Notes: generated by a model not told the origin, from the sequence alone. Positions 43,647 through 52,566 are shown, counted from the first letter of the stretch. The stretch is DNA of 64,000 bases from Bacillus sp. UNC438CL73TsuS30 (GCF_000482325.1 NZ_KI535295.1:1041060-1105059), one strand, 5' to 3'. A program made the numbers and translations.

Positions 43647-44120
43647 TTATTTGATGATTCTCTTAGCGCCAACATATTTATCTTTCCAATAAGATAGCTT
43701 CATCGACTCAACCTTTACCCCATTAGAGGTAGCACCAAGGAATTTTTGATTACCGATATAAATAGCGACAAAGGAAACCGTTTTTCCGTTTGTTTTATAG
43801 AATACGAGGTCACCAGGCTGTAATTGGCTCAATTTAACGCTCTTACCAACTTTATATTGATCGGCACTTGTTCTTGGAATCTTAGTATTTATAGCATTTT
43901 TATAAACAAACTGAGTGTAACCTGAAGCATCAAATCCTTTTGGAGTGGTGCCGCCATATTTGAAAGGACTTCCTTCATATTTTTGGGCATAAGATACAAC
44001 TTTTTGTCCTTTCGTCTGGGCTGCCTCAGCAATCGGATTAAAGAAGGAAGAGAACATGAGGAGCAACGCCGTTACTAAAGCTGTCAAAAATGAACCTTTC
44101 TTCAATGAAGCATTTACCAT
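43647..44120 (-). CDS. NlpC/P60-like exported protein lacking catalytic residues (pseudoenzyme)
   Basis: A 157-residue exported protein. The signal peptide is at about 1-34 (ends IAEAA) and a single NlpC/P60 domain at about 38-157. The usual GFDCSG motif reads GFDASG, so the nucleophile Cys is Ala65 (codon GCT). The usual HVGIY motif reads FVAIY, so the catalytic His is Phe117. The third polar residue before Ala130 is Gly129. The fold signatures GDLVFY, SADQY and IYIGNQKF remain. It should bind peptidoglycan stems or partners but not cleave. It converges on the IseA-like lipoprotein gene. Confidence 0.85.
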   Translation of the reverse strand: MVNASLKKGSFLTALVTALLLMFSSFFNPIAEAAQTKGQKVVSYAQKYEGSPFKYGGTTPKGFDASGYTQFVYKNAINTKIPRTSADQYKVGKSVKLSQLQPGDLVFYKTNGKTVSFVAIYIGNQKFLGATSNGVKVESMKLSYWKDKYVGAKRIIK

Positions 44121-44240
44121 GAAAATCCCTACTTTCGATTATTTTTTTCCACAAGGTAATCATAATCAATTTTAGAAAACCATTGGTATCGAAACAGTTA
44201 AAAATGTTTACAAAAAGGTAAAAGATTTATAGTAAATAAT

Positions 44241-44290
44241 AAAAAGCCGCATGGATAAATTGGTTTATCCATGCGGCTTTTTATTTTTAT
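44241..44290. terminator. Strong bidirectional-looking hairpin
   Basis: A perfect 19-bp stem from AAAAAGCCGCATGGATAAA (44241-44259) to its complement at 44264-44282, with loop TTGG. It lies downstream of the permease gene on the minus strand and upstream of the NlpC-like gene, and most likely ends the permease transcript. Confidence 0.9.
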
Positions 44291-44341
44291 ACGTATTCAA
44301 GGACCAATTCGGGTGTGACAAGTTATATCTCCCTGGCCACA

Positions 44342-45703
44342 TCATCCTGCTTCTTCAAAGTCTAAAACGGCAATATCGTTTTTACGAATTTTGGTTTGAT
44401 AGAGTAAATAAAGGACCCCAATCAGTGTCCAAATGACTCCTCCAATAAGTGCATCTGCATGAAGGTTTGCCCATAAAATCCCCGTTAAGCCTGCACCGAT
44501 TATCGGCATGATTAAATAAGTGAAAAGATCCTTTGCCGTTTTATATCTCTTTTGCTTAAAGACAAAATGGGCTATGACCGAAAAGTTAACAAATGTAAAC
44601 GCAATCAACGCTCCAAAATTAATGACCGAAGAAACTAACTCCAAGCTTGGAGAGATGGCGAGCATGGAAACTACCCCAACGAAAACGACGTTAAACGCAG
44701 GCGTCCGGAATTTAGGATGCACATAACCAAATAGTTTTCTCGGCAGGGCCCCATTACGCCCCATCACATATAAAAGTCTTGAAACACTCGCGTGGGAAGC
44801 AAGTCCGGAGGCTGCCGTTGCCGCAAAGGCACCTGCAAGAAGGAATAGTTTAAAAAGAGTGCCGCCAACATATAATGCAATTTCAGGTAAGGTATCATCA
44901 GTATTTTTGAAATTCGAAACATCCGGGAATAAGGCTTGAGCGAAATATCCGGTAACGAAAAAGATGGCTCCACCGATGAAAACCGTTAGCATAATCGCTT
45001 TTGGCATGATTTTTTTGTCAACTGCTTCCTCCGCATACATGGTAACGGCGTCAAATCCAATAAAGGAGAAACAAACGACCGTAGCCCCCGTCAAAACGGC
45101 ACCAAGATGGATATTCGCATGGAAAAGCGGTTCTGTTGTTAAAATGGTTCCTTGCCCCATTCCTTGAGAAAACTTTACAAAAGCCAGAACGATAAAAACC
45201 ACAATTAAAATTAGTGAAAAAGCAACCAAAATGGAATTCAAATTTGAGGTCTTTCCTATACTCCAAACATTTAATCCTGTACAAATCGCCACCCAAATGA
45301 GCACCCATACCCATGCTGGGACACTTGGGAAGATGGATACCATGTAAATTCGAATAATTAGAGCATTCACCATTGGAAGGAGGATATAGTCTAGCAGTGC
45401 AGCCCAGCCGACAAGAAATCCTAAGTATGGATTCATTGTCTCCTTTGTATAGGTATAGGCCGAACCCGCACTAGGAAATACCTGTACCATTTTCCCATAA
45501 CTAATAGCGGTGAACAGCATCACCAATAAAGCTGTAAGGTAGGCAAGCGGAACAACCCCATTTGTTCCTTTAGAAACAATGCCAAAGGTATCAAATGCAA
45601 TCGTAGGGGTCATATAACCTAAGCCAAGCCCAACGATTGCCCATAATCCAAGTGAACGCTTTAGTGTAACATTCTCCAATTTAAACAACTCCCCTTTATG
45701 CAC
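44342..45703 (-). CDS. APC-family amino acid permease, copy 1
   Basis: A 453-residue amino acid-polyamine-organocation permease with twelve helices. LGLGYMTPTIAFDTFGIVS in helix 1 and FSFIGFDAVTMYAEEA in helix 6 supply the substrate-binding unwound regions. It is closely similar along its whole length to the next gene upstream (46053-47414). A sigma-54 promoter lies about 150 bases before the start and a cre-like palindrome is in the leader. Bacterial sigma-54/SigL permeases commonly import amino acids used as carbon or nitrogen source; the substrate is not known here. Confidence 0.88.
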   Translation of the reverse strand: MHKGELFKLENVTLKRSLGLWAIVGLGLGYMTPTIAFDTFGIVSKGTNGVVPLAYLTALLVMLFTAISYGKMVQVFPSAGSAYTYTKETMNPYLGFLVGWAALLDYILLPMVNALIIRIYMVSIFPSVPAWVWVLIWVAICTGLNVWSIGKTSNLNSILVAFSLILIVVFIVLAFVKFSQGMGQGTILTTEPLFHANIHLGAVLTGATVVCFSFIGFDAVTMYAEEAVDKKIMPKAIMLTVFIGGAIFFVTGYFAQALFPDVSNFKNTDDTLPEIALYVGGTLFKLFLLAGAFAATAASGLASHASVSRLLYVMGRNGALPRKLFGYVHPKFRTPAFNVVFVGVVSMLAISPSLELVSSVINFGALIAFTFVNFSVIAHFVFKQKRYKTAKDLFTYLIMPIIGAGLTGILWANLHADALIGGVIWTLIGVLYLLYQTKIRKNDIAVLDFEEAG

Positions 45704-46052
45704 ATCTAGCCTATGTGAAATTATTTCAAAATGAAAGCCGTTTCATTTTAAAATTATCCTTCAAAAGCTTTTAAAGTTTAAAAGCCTTCGTTAATTAACC
45801 AATCTATTAATCCTCCTTCTATATTAATATAAAATGTAACTGTTTAAAATATTTGCAATTTTCGTGCCAACCATAAAATCATGCAAATTTGGAGTGAAAA
45901 GGCCAGGAACTTTCTCCAAAATTCGACTTTTCTCCATCTAGCCAGATTAGGTATACCTGTTATTCTTTATGATTTTTTGCATAATTTACGCATTCTTGCA
46001 TAATCCTGACATAAAAAAAAGAGGGACAACAAACCTGTCCCTCTCTAACTAT
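45704..46052 (-). promoter_or_regulatory. Sigma-54 promoter region of permease copy 1
   Basis: A 349-base region with no gene. On the minus strand TTGGCACGAAAATTGCA (45870-45854) is a near-perfect sigma-54 -24/-12 element with the GG and GC doublets ten bases apart. Further upstream two direct repeats TGCATAAT start at 45978 and 45997 (19 bases apart), placed like activator sites. In the leader, TGAAAGCCGTTTCA (45732-45745) is a palindromic cre-like site with one mismatch to the consensus. Confidence 0.8.
46019..46044 (-). terminator. Terminator of permease copy 2
   Basis: The stem AGAGGGACA/TGTCCCTCT with an A/T tract on the downstream (left) side, nine bases after the stop. Confidence 0.88.
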
Positions 46053-47414
46053 TTATAGAGTTGTGGTACGTTCTGCTTCATCGAAATCAAAATCAGTAAT
46101 TTTAACTTTAAAGAATTTTGTTTGGAATAAAAGATAAATAAACCCTATGACTACCCAGACAATTCCTCCGATTAGGGCATCAGCCTGCAGGTTATACCAT
46201 AAAATTCCCGTTAATCCAGCTCCTAAAAGCGGCATGACAATGTAGGCGAAAATATCTTTTCCTGTTTTATATCTCTTTTGGCGGAATACAAAATGGGCGA
46301 TAACAGATAAGTTGACAAAGGTAAAGGCAATTAACGCCCCAAAATTTATAAATGAAGAAATCAACTCCAGACTCGGAGCAATCGCAAGCAATGAAACAAC
46401 ACCAACAAGGATGACATTAAAGGCAGGAGTCCTGAATTTCGGGTGTACGTAGCCAAAAGTCTTCTTAGGTAAGACACCATTTCGTCCCATAACATATAGA
46501 AGACGGGACACACTTGCATGTGAAGCAAGTCCCGATGCAACGGTTGCGGCAAAAGCACCTGCAAGGAAAATAAGTTTAAATAATGTCCCCCCGACATATA
46601 AGCCAATTTCAGGAAGGGTATCATCTGTTACTTTGAAGTTCGATACGTCTGGGAATAACGCTTGTGCAAAATATCCACAGACGAAAAAGATCGCTCCGCC
46701 AATAAAAACGGTCAGCATAATCGCCCGCGGCAGTGTTTTTTGATCTTTGGCTTCTTCCGCATACATGGTGACGGCATCAAAACCAATAAAGGAAAAACAA
46801 ACAACGGTTGCACCTGTTAAAATATGTCCAAGGTGGATATTGGAATGGAAAAGTGGTTCTGCTGTGAAAATAGTTCCTTGACCCATACCTTGTGAAAGCT
46901 TAATAAACGCGAGGACAATAAAGGCCCCAATTAATACAACTTCAAACACAACTAGTATGGAATTCAAGCTTGAAGTTTTCCCCATACTCCATACATTAAT
47001 AGCCGTAACGATAGCAACATACACAACAACCCAAATCCACGCAGGAACGTTCGGAAATACGGAAACCATATAAATACGTATGATAAGTGCATTAACCATT
47101 GGAAGAAGGATATAATCCAGCAATGCTGCCCAGCCGACTAAAAATCCAAGGTGGGGACTCATGGTCTCTTTTGTATACGTATAGGCTGAACCTGCACTCG
47201 GAAAAACCTTTACCATCTTTCCGTAACTAATCGCTGTAAAGAGCATAACTACCAGTGCTGTTAGATAGGCAAGAGGTACAACTCCATTGGTCTCTTCCGA
47301 CACAATTCCAAAAGTATCAAATACAATCGTAGGTGTCATATACCCTAACCCGAGGCCAACAATTGCCCAGAGTCCAAGTGATCGTTTAAGGCTTACATTC
47401 TCCAATACTATCAA
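46053..47414 (-). CDS. APC-family amino acid permease, copy 2
   Basis: A 453-residue paralogue of the neighbouring permease, nearly colinear throughout, with identical helix 1, helix 6 and helix 8 signatures (for example SGLASHASVSRLLYVMGRNG). Differences cluster at the C-terminus and in helices 4-5. This is a tandem duplication that also copied the control region. It has its own sigma-54 promoter, paired upstream repeats and a perfect cre site, so both copies should need SigL plus an enhancer-binding activator that is not in the window. Confidence 0.88.
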   Translation of the reverse strand: MIVLENVSLKRSLGLWAIVGLGLGYMTPTIVFDTFGIVSEETNGVVPLAYLTALVVMLFTAISYGKMVKVFPSAGSAYTYTKETMSPHLGFLVGWAALLDYILLPMVNALIIRIYMVSVFPNVPAWIWVVVYVAIVTAINVWSMGKTSSLNSILVVFEVVLIGAFIVLAFIKLSQGMGQGTIFTAEPLFHSNIHLGHILTGATVVCFSFIGFDAVTMYAEEAKDQKTLPRAIMLTVFIGGAIFFVCGYFAQALFPDVSNFKVTDDTLPEIGLYVGGTLFKLIFLAGAFAATVASGLASHASVSRLLYVMGRNGVLPKKTFGYVHPKFRTPAFNVILVGVVSLLAIAPSLELISSFINFGALIAFTFVNLSVIAHFVFRQKRYKTGKDIFAYIVMPLLGAGLTGILWYNLQADALIGGIVWVVIGFIYLLFQTKFFKVKITDFDFDEAERTTTL

Positions 47415-47800
47415 CTCTCCTTATAAAACACTTTACTTTTTAAAAAAATGTAAACGATTTCATTTCATCCTAAACAATAAGATGCTTTAAAATTTAAAGT
47501 ATCTATGAAAGCAATATTTCAATCATACCCCCAATCTTTGTCGGAATAATAATTAACTGTTTTAAATAGTTGCAATTTTTGTACCAATTTTAATAAAAAG
47601 TCCTTAAGTGTAAAAAAAGTTTATTTATACATGTTTTGTTGGAGATTAATAAATAAATTAATTATGAATTTTATTAAACCATGCATAATTTATCCATATA
47701 TGCATAAATAGACAAAAATTTATTATGTAAACCTTCAAAAAGATTTTTCACAAAATTTAAGGATTTAAACTTGTGTTATCTGAGGGTTCAGAATAAAATA
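47415..47800 (-). promoter_or_regulatory. Sigma-54 promoter region of permease copy 2
   Basis: On the minus strand TTGGTACAAAAATTGCA (47587-47571) is a sigma-54 element with GG and GC ten bases apart. The upstream pair TGCATAAT (47682) and TGCATAAA (47701) repeats the 19-base spacing seen before copy 1. TGTAAACGATTTCA at 47449-47462 matches the cre consensus fully and lies just before the start, where CcpA would block transcription. Confidence 0.85.
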
Positions 47801-47811
47801 AAAATAAAGTT

Positions 47812-47835
47812 AACATACTAACCGGTAGGTATGTT
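47812..47835. promoter_or_regulatory. TetR-type palindromic operator upstream of the acyl-CoA cluster
   Basis: An inverted repeat with outer arms AACATAC/GTATGTT and centre ACCGGT, 24 bases in all. Palindromes with an ACCGGT-type core and TAC/GTA flanks are typical targets of TetR-family regulators of acyl-CoA genes. It lies about 70 bases before the dehydrogenase start. No regulator gene is adjacent. Confidence 0.6.
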
Positions 47836-47905
47836 TTCTGAGTGATTTGCATATTATTTTGTGGATATTATGGGAGATTCTAAGAATTAGAATGGAGTGA
47901 ATGGT

Positions 47906-49084
47906 ATGCATTTGCGTCTTACCGATGAACAAAAAATGGTGCAAAAAACAATTAGAAGATTCGTAGAAAAAGAGTTAATTCCACTTGAAAATGATGTGCT
48001 GAGAAACGAAAGAGAGGGAAGGCCAAGTCTTCCGCCTGGTAAGCTAAAGGAACTGCAATTAAAGGCGAAGGAAGCAGGCTTTTGGGGCATCAATACTCCA
48101 GAGGAATATGGCGGTGCCAATCTTGGCCAAATGATGATGGCAATAGTGTTAATGGAGGTTTCTAAAACCTTTGTGCCATTCCAATTTGGCGGTTCAGCTG
48201 ATAATATCCTTTATTATGGAAATGAAGAACAAAAGAAGAACTATTTAATTCCCACGATTAATGGTGACAAGAAATCTTGTTTTGCGATGACCGAGCCAGG
48301 TGCTGGATCTGATACAAGAAATATTAAAATGACTGCCGTGAAAGACGGCAAGGAATGGGTGCTAAATGGCGAAAAGACCTTTATCACAGGCGGAAACGAA
48401 GCGGATTTTGTCATGGCGATTGCGATTACCAATCAAGAGCTCCATCAAAAAACACAGGGCCGAGAAGGGGTTACCTGTTTTATTGTCGATAGGGAAATGG
48501 GTTGGAAATCTGAATATATACATACAATGGGAGAATGGGGACCAGCCGGGTTAGTTTTTGAAAATGTCCGTGTGCCGGAAAAAAATATCCTTGGTGAGCT
48601 TCATAAAGGATACAATATAGGGCTTGAATGGATTGGGTTTGCCAGATGGATTGTCGGGGCAAGAGCAGTTGGAGCTGCAGAGCGCCTGTTGCAGATGGCC
48701 ATCGATTATTCAAAAGAGCGGATCACTTTTGGCAAGCCAATTGCCGAAAGACAGGCGATTCAGTGGCAAATTGCCGATTCTGCGGTTGAAATTGAAGCAG
48801 CCAGATGGTTAGTGTTAAATGCCGCGTTCACCCTTGATGCAGGGGAAGATAACCGTCACTTAGCTTCAATGGCAAAATTATATGGTTCCAATATGGGTAA
48901 CCGCGTTGTAGATCGAGTTTTACAAATTCATGGTGGCATGGGCTATACAAAGGAATTGCCAATTGAACGCTGGTACAGAGAAGCCAGGCTTTGGAGAATC
49001 TATGATGGTACAGATGAAATTCAGCGAATAATCATTGCTCGAAACCTGATCAAGGGGCATGTGAAAATAGGCCAATCTATTTGA
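47906..49084 (+). CDS. Acyl-CoA dehydrogenase
   Basis: A flavoprotein of about 392 residues of the acyl-CoA dehydrogenase family. CFAMTEPGAGSDTRNIKM and VLNGEKTFITGG are the FAD/substrate signatures; IHGGMGYTKELPIERWYREARLWRIYDG is the C-terminal block. The usual catalytic Glu position (YEGT) reads YDGT, an Asp variant known in some subfamilies. ATG 47906 with GGAG at 47894-47897 is preferred over GTG 47897. It is first in a cluster with an SDR, two MaoC proteins, a CoA ligase and an alcohol dehydrogenase. Confidence 0.92.
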   Translation: MHLRLTDEQKMVQKTIRRFVEKELIPLENDVLRNEREGRPSLPPGKLKELQLKAKEAGFWGINTPEEYGGANLGQMMMAIVLMEVSKTFVPFQFGGSADNILYYGNEEQKKNYLIPTINGDKKSCFAMTEPGAGSDTRNIKMTAVKDGKEWVLNGEKTFITGGNEADFVMAIAITNQELHQKTQGREGVTCFIVDREMGWKSEYIHTMGEWGPAGLVFENVRVPEKNILGELHKGYNIGLEWIGFARWIVGARAVGAAERLLQMAIDYSKERITFGKPIAERQAIQWQIADSAVEIEAARWLVLNAAFTLDAGEDNRHLASMAKLYGSNMGNRVVDRVLQIHGGMGYTKELPIERWYREARLWRIYDGTDEIQRIIIARNLIKGHVKIGQSI

Positions 49085-49162
49085 GGTAAGAATTGTAAGC
49101 GTTCTCCTATTCATAGTATGATTACTAGAGAAGTAGATAGGTTTTATTGGGAGGAATAAATA

Positions 49163-49927
49163 ATGACTGGAAGATTTGACGGTAAAGTAGCATTTGTCAC
49201 AGGCGGAAGCCGTGGTATTGGAAAAGGTATTGTTGAGCTTTTTGCAGAAGAAGGAGCAAAGGTTGCCTTTATTGATTTAAATGAAGAAGCATTACATGAA
49301 ACAACAAGCGCATTAAGAGAAAAAGGCTATGAGGTCTATTCGAAGGTTGCAAATGTGGTCGAGGCTGAGCAAGTGGAAACAGCTGTTAAAGAGGTATTTG
49401 AAACATTTGGTTCAGTCGATATCCTTGTAAACAACGCGGGTGTGATCCGTGATAACATGTTGTTTAAAATGACGGATTCTGATTGGCAGATGGTTATGGA
49501 TGTTCACTTAAAGGGCTCTTTTAATGCAACTCGTGCCGTGCAAAAATACATGGTGCAAAAGAAATATGGCCGGATTATAAACATTTCCTCTACTTCTGCG
49601 CTTGGAAACCGCGGCCAAGCCAATTATGCAGCAGCGAAAGCAGGCTTACAGGGATTCACCAAGACATTAGCAATTGAACTTGGCAAGTATGGAATTACCG
49701 CAAATTCGGTAGCACCAGGTTTTATTGAAACGGAAATGACCATGGCAACTGCAGAAAGAATCGGCATTCCATTCGAGACTTTGGTTGAAGCAAGCGTTTC
49801 TCAAATTCCTGTTGGCAGAAGCGGGAAGCCAGCTGATATCGCAAATGCAGTTGCTTTCTTTGCTGATGAAAAGTCTTCGTTTATCAACGGGCAAGTTATT
49901 TATGTTGCAGGCGGACCGAAATGCTAA
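49163..49927 (+). CDS. FabG-like short-chain dehydrogenase (3-hydroxyacyl-CoA type)
   Basis: A 254-residue SDR. TGGSRGIGKG binds the cofactor, NNAG follows, and the catalytic Ser, Tyr and Lys are in ISSTSALGNRGQANYAAAK. The TGWVIRDNML-like loop reads VIRDNMLFKM, close to FabG and PhaB proteins. With acyl-CoA dehydrogenase and (R)-hydratase genes beside it, it could interconvert 3-hydroxyacyl and 3-oxoacyl thioesters. GGGAGG precedes the start. Confidence 0.9.
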   Translation: MTGRFDGKVAFVTGGSRGIGKGIVELFAEEGAKVAFIDLNEEALHETTSALREKGYEVYSKVANVVEAEQVETAVKEVFETFGSVDILVNNAGVIRDNMLFKMTDSDWQMVMDVHLKGSFNATRAVQKYMVQKKYGRIINISSTSALGNRGQANYAAAKAGLQGFTKTLAIELGKYGITANSVAPGFIETEMTMATAERIGIPFETLVEASVSQIPVGRSGKPADIANAVAFFADEKSSFINGQVIYVAGGPKC

Positions 49928-49941
49928 TCATGTGAGGTGGG

Positions 49942-50397
49942 ATGGAATTGTTTAAAGATCAAATTGGCAAGCAATCAACAAAAATAAAAAATGTCGTTGA
50001 AAGAGGAGCCGTCAAGAAATTTGCTGAAGCAATTGGCGACTTGCAGCCGATTTATTTTAATGAAGAGATTGGAAAACAATCAAGATATAAAAGCAATATT
50101 GCACCCCCCACGTTTCCAAGGGTTTTCGATTATGGGGAAATTGATGGCTTTCATCTTCCTGTTAAGGGCTTGATTCATGGGGAAGAAACCTATCATTATG
50201 TTCGACCATTGTTGGTAGGGGAAGAAGTTTTCTGCTTTTCCATCATAAAAAGCTATGTGGAGAAAAATGGCGGCTTTGGGAAGATGGGTTTTCTTGTCCT
50301 TGAAAGTTTTGGGGAAGATTCAGCTGGTAATACCATTTTTAGCTCAACTTCGACCATAGTGATTTCTGAAGCAGTAAGGAAGGTGTTAACGCCATGA
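49942..50397 (+). CDS. MaoC-type hydratase subunit lacking catalytic His (HadA-like)
   Basis: A 151-residue single hot-dog domain of the MaoC N-terminal type. The hydratase motif appears as GDLQPIYFNEE, where the catalytic His of DxNPIH is Tyr, so this subunit is probably non-catalytic. APPTFPRVFDYG is typical of HadA-like partners. Its gene overlaps the next MaoC gene by four bases (ATGA), which supports a heterodimer. ATG 49942 sits very close to GAGGTG; TTG 49948 is an alternative start. Confidence 0.85.
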   Translation: MELFKDQIGKQSTKIKNVVERGAVKKFAEAIGDLQPIYFNEEIGKQSRYKSNIAPPTFPRVFDYGEIDGFHLPVKGLIHGEETYHYVRPLLVGEEVFCFSIIKSYVEKNGGFGKMGFLVLESFGEDSAGNTIFSSTSTIVISEAVRKVLTP

Positions 50398-50795
50398 GTG
50401 CATTGTCACAGTTACAGGTTGGAGAATCGTTGAAAGAGGTTCAACTTGAGCCTGTATCTAGGCTCGACTTAATTAAATATGCAGGAGCATCTGGTGATTA
50501 TAACCCCATCCACACGATTGATGAAGAAGCAATTAAAGCCGGGCTACCGGGGATTATTGCACATGGGATGTGGACAATGGGGAACCTCGCAAAGCTGTTT
50601 ACGTCCTATTTTGAAGAGGGATTTATTCAAGATTATTCCATCCGTTTTAAAGGAATGGTCTTTTTAAACGATGTCGTCACTCTTAAAGCAAGATTACTAG
50701 AGAAACAGGACCTAACTCTTCGTTTTAAAGTAGAAGCAGTGAACCAGGATCATAAAGGAGTGTTAAAAGGGGAAGTCGTGTATCGACTATATTAA
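50394..50795 (+). CDS. MaoC-type (R)-specific enoyl hydratase, catalytic subunit (HadB-like)
   Basis: A 133-residue hot-dog protein with the full hydratase motif GDYNPIH and the following AGLPGIIAHGMWTMG, so the catalytic Asp/His pair is present. It couples with the preceding His-less subunit. Such pairs hydrate or dehydrate enoyl or 3-hydroxyacyl thioesters with bulky or long chains (HadAB in mycobacteria; steroid side-chain hydratases). The substrate here is unknown. Confidence 0.88.
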   Translation: MSALSQLQVGESLKEVQLEPVSRLDLIKYAGASGDYNPIHTIDEEAIKAGLPGIIAHGMWTMGNLAKLFTSYFEEGFIQDYSIRFKGMVFLNDVVTLKARLLEKQDLTLRFKVEAVNQDHKGVLKGEVVYRLY

Positions 50796-50817
50796 ATAAT
50801 TAAATTTGGAAAGGGTA

Positions 50818-50862
50818 TCGCCAATTGAACACTAAGTTTCCTAAAATTGGCGACCTTATTTA
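50818..50862 (+). terminator. Possible weak terminator after the MaoC pair
   Basis: TCGCCAATT and AATTGGCGA form a 9-bp stem with an 18-base loop and only a modest T-tract. The rest of the 240-base gap to the ligase gene shows no gene. Confidence 0.4.
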
Positions 50863-51045
50863 TTACGCAGAAATGATAGCGTCTACATAACATTATTCTT
50901 TACGTTGAGGAGAGTTGATTAATGCTAACCCTTCATTACAATTATTGTCTCAAATACTAAAATCTTTGAAATTGGGTGTCGCAGCAGTTTAATAAAGGGT
51001 TTATTTGTTGTTCTTTTCAACTTTTTTAAAGAAAGGATGGATGTT

Positions 51046-52566
51046 GTGGAGCTTAAGGAGCTGCTCGAAACAAATATATCTCAGTTCGGGGAATATCCTT
51101 TTTTGTATTTTAATGAAAAGCAATACACCAATGTAGAAACAAAGAATTTTGCGGATAGCTTTGCTGCGGGATTATTGAAAAAAGGCATCGCAAAAGGGGA
51201 CCGGGTGATCGTAGTTATGCCTAATTGCCCAGAAGTTGTTTTTGCCTACCAAGGAATCTCGCGTACAGGAGCGATTATTGTTCCCATCATGTTTACCCTT
51301 CACTCAAAAGAAATTCAATATATTGCCCACAATTCCGGTGCTAAGGCGGTGATTACCTCATCACCTGTTTTAGAAAAGGTAGAAAATGCACTAAAAGAGC
51401 TCCCTGTAAAACCCATCATTATAGCAACAGACCTGCCTTCAAATACGAATCTAGTAAACTTCTACGATGTAATGGACAATTTCAATCAAGACCATTTCGG
51501 ACAAAACTCAAATGAAGAAGATACAGCCGTTATCCTCTATACATCCGGAACAACAGGCAATCCAAAAGGCGTTTTGCTAACCCATAAAAACTTATTCTCC
51601 AATGCCTTGAATTCAGCTACACACAGTGGTACTAAACGCGGGACAACAATAGGTGTACTTCCGCTTGCTCATGTGTATGGTCTGACCATTTCCAATGTCT
51701 GTTTTTTAACGGGCAGTTCGATTGCTGTTTTTTCTCAATTCGATGTCAAAAAAGTTTTTAAAGCGATTGAACAATATAAAGTAAAAACCTTTTCAGCCGT
51801 TCCGGCTATGATTCATGCCATGGTGTCTTTTCCCGAAGCAAGAAGCTACGATACATCTAGTCTTGAATCGGTTGGCTCGGGTTCTGCTCCGTTGCCTGTC
51901 ACATTGCTAAATGCCTTTGCGGAAAAATTCGCTGCTCCTGTTTATGAAGGTTACGGGTTATCGGAAGCTGCACCTGTGGTAACGGCTCATCGAAAGGGCA
52001 TGCCCATTAAACCAGGTTCGGTCGGGGTACCGATTCCAGGAGTGGAAGTTAAAATTGTCGATGACCTTGGAGTAGAGCTCCCAATGGGTGAGGTAGGCGA
52101 ATTGATTGTCCGCGGCGATAATGTTACGCCAGGTTATTTTCAGAATCCCGAGGAGACGATGCAGGTATTAAAAGATAAATGGTTTTATACCGGTGATATG
52201 GCCCGGGTCGATGATGAAGGATACGTATATATAGTGGACCGGAAAAAGGATTTAATTATCCGTGGCGGCTTTAATATCTATCCGAGAGATGTGGAAGAAA
52301 TTCTTAATGCTCATGTTGAGGTTTATGAAGCTGCAGTTGTAGGTGTGCCGGACGAGCGGATGGGGGAGGAAATGGTCGCCTGTGTAGTAAAAAAACAGGG
52401 TTCAAGAGTTTCTGAATATGAATTAATCCGCCATTGCCAACTACACTTAGCGAAAAATAAAACTCCTCGAAAAATTATCTTTCTTAAGTCATTGCCGCGT
52501 AATGGTGTTGGTAAAATTCTTAAAACACAACTGCGAAAAGAAGCGATAGAAAATTTTATTCGTTAA
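51046..52566 (+). CDS. Acyl-CoA synthetase (AMP-forming)
   Basis: An ANL-family ligase of about 506 residues. ILYTSGTTGNPKGVLLTHKN is the P-loop/A3 motif, EGYGLSEAAPV is A5, and DRKKDLIIRGGFNIYPRDVE with the late RNGVGKILK lysine completes the set. It activates a fatty or aromatic acid to CoA ester. GTG 51046 with AAAGGA at 51032-51037 is preferred, since ATG 51037 touches that ribosome site. The substrate should feed the acyl-CoA dehydrogenase upstream. Confidence 0.9.
   Translation: MELKELLETNISQFGEYPFLYFNEKQYTNVETKNFADSFAAGLLKKGIAKGDRVIVVMPNCPEVVFAYQGISRTGAIIVPIMFTLHSKEIQYIAHNSGAKAVITSSPVLEKVENALKELPVKPIIIATDLPSNTNLVNFYDVMDNFNQDHFGQNSNEEDTAVILYTSGTTGNPKGVLLTHKNLFSNALNSATHSGTKRGTTIGVLPLAHVYGLTISNVCFLTGSSIAVFSQFDVKKVFKAIEQYKVKTFSAVPAMIHAMVSFPEARSYDTSSLESVGSGSAPLPVTLLNAFAEKFAAPVYEGYGLSEAAPVVTAHRKGMPIKPGSVGVPIPGVEVKIVDDLGVELPMGEVGELIVRGDNVTPGYFQNPEETMQVLKDKWFYTGDMARVDDEGYVYIVDRKKDLIIRGGFNIYPRDVEEILNAHVEVYEAAVVGVPDERMGEEMVACVVKKQGSRVSEYELIRHCQLHLAKNKTPRKIIFLKSLPRNGVGKILKTQLRKEAIENFIR

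Noticed and set aside
44342..47414. Permease pair considered as a mobile or composite repeat
   Set aside because: No transposase, terminal inverted repeats or target duplications are seen. Simple tandem duplication with divergence explains it.
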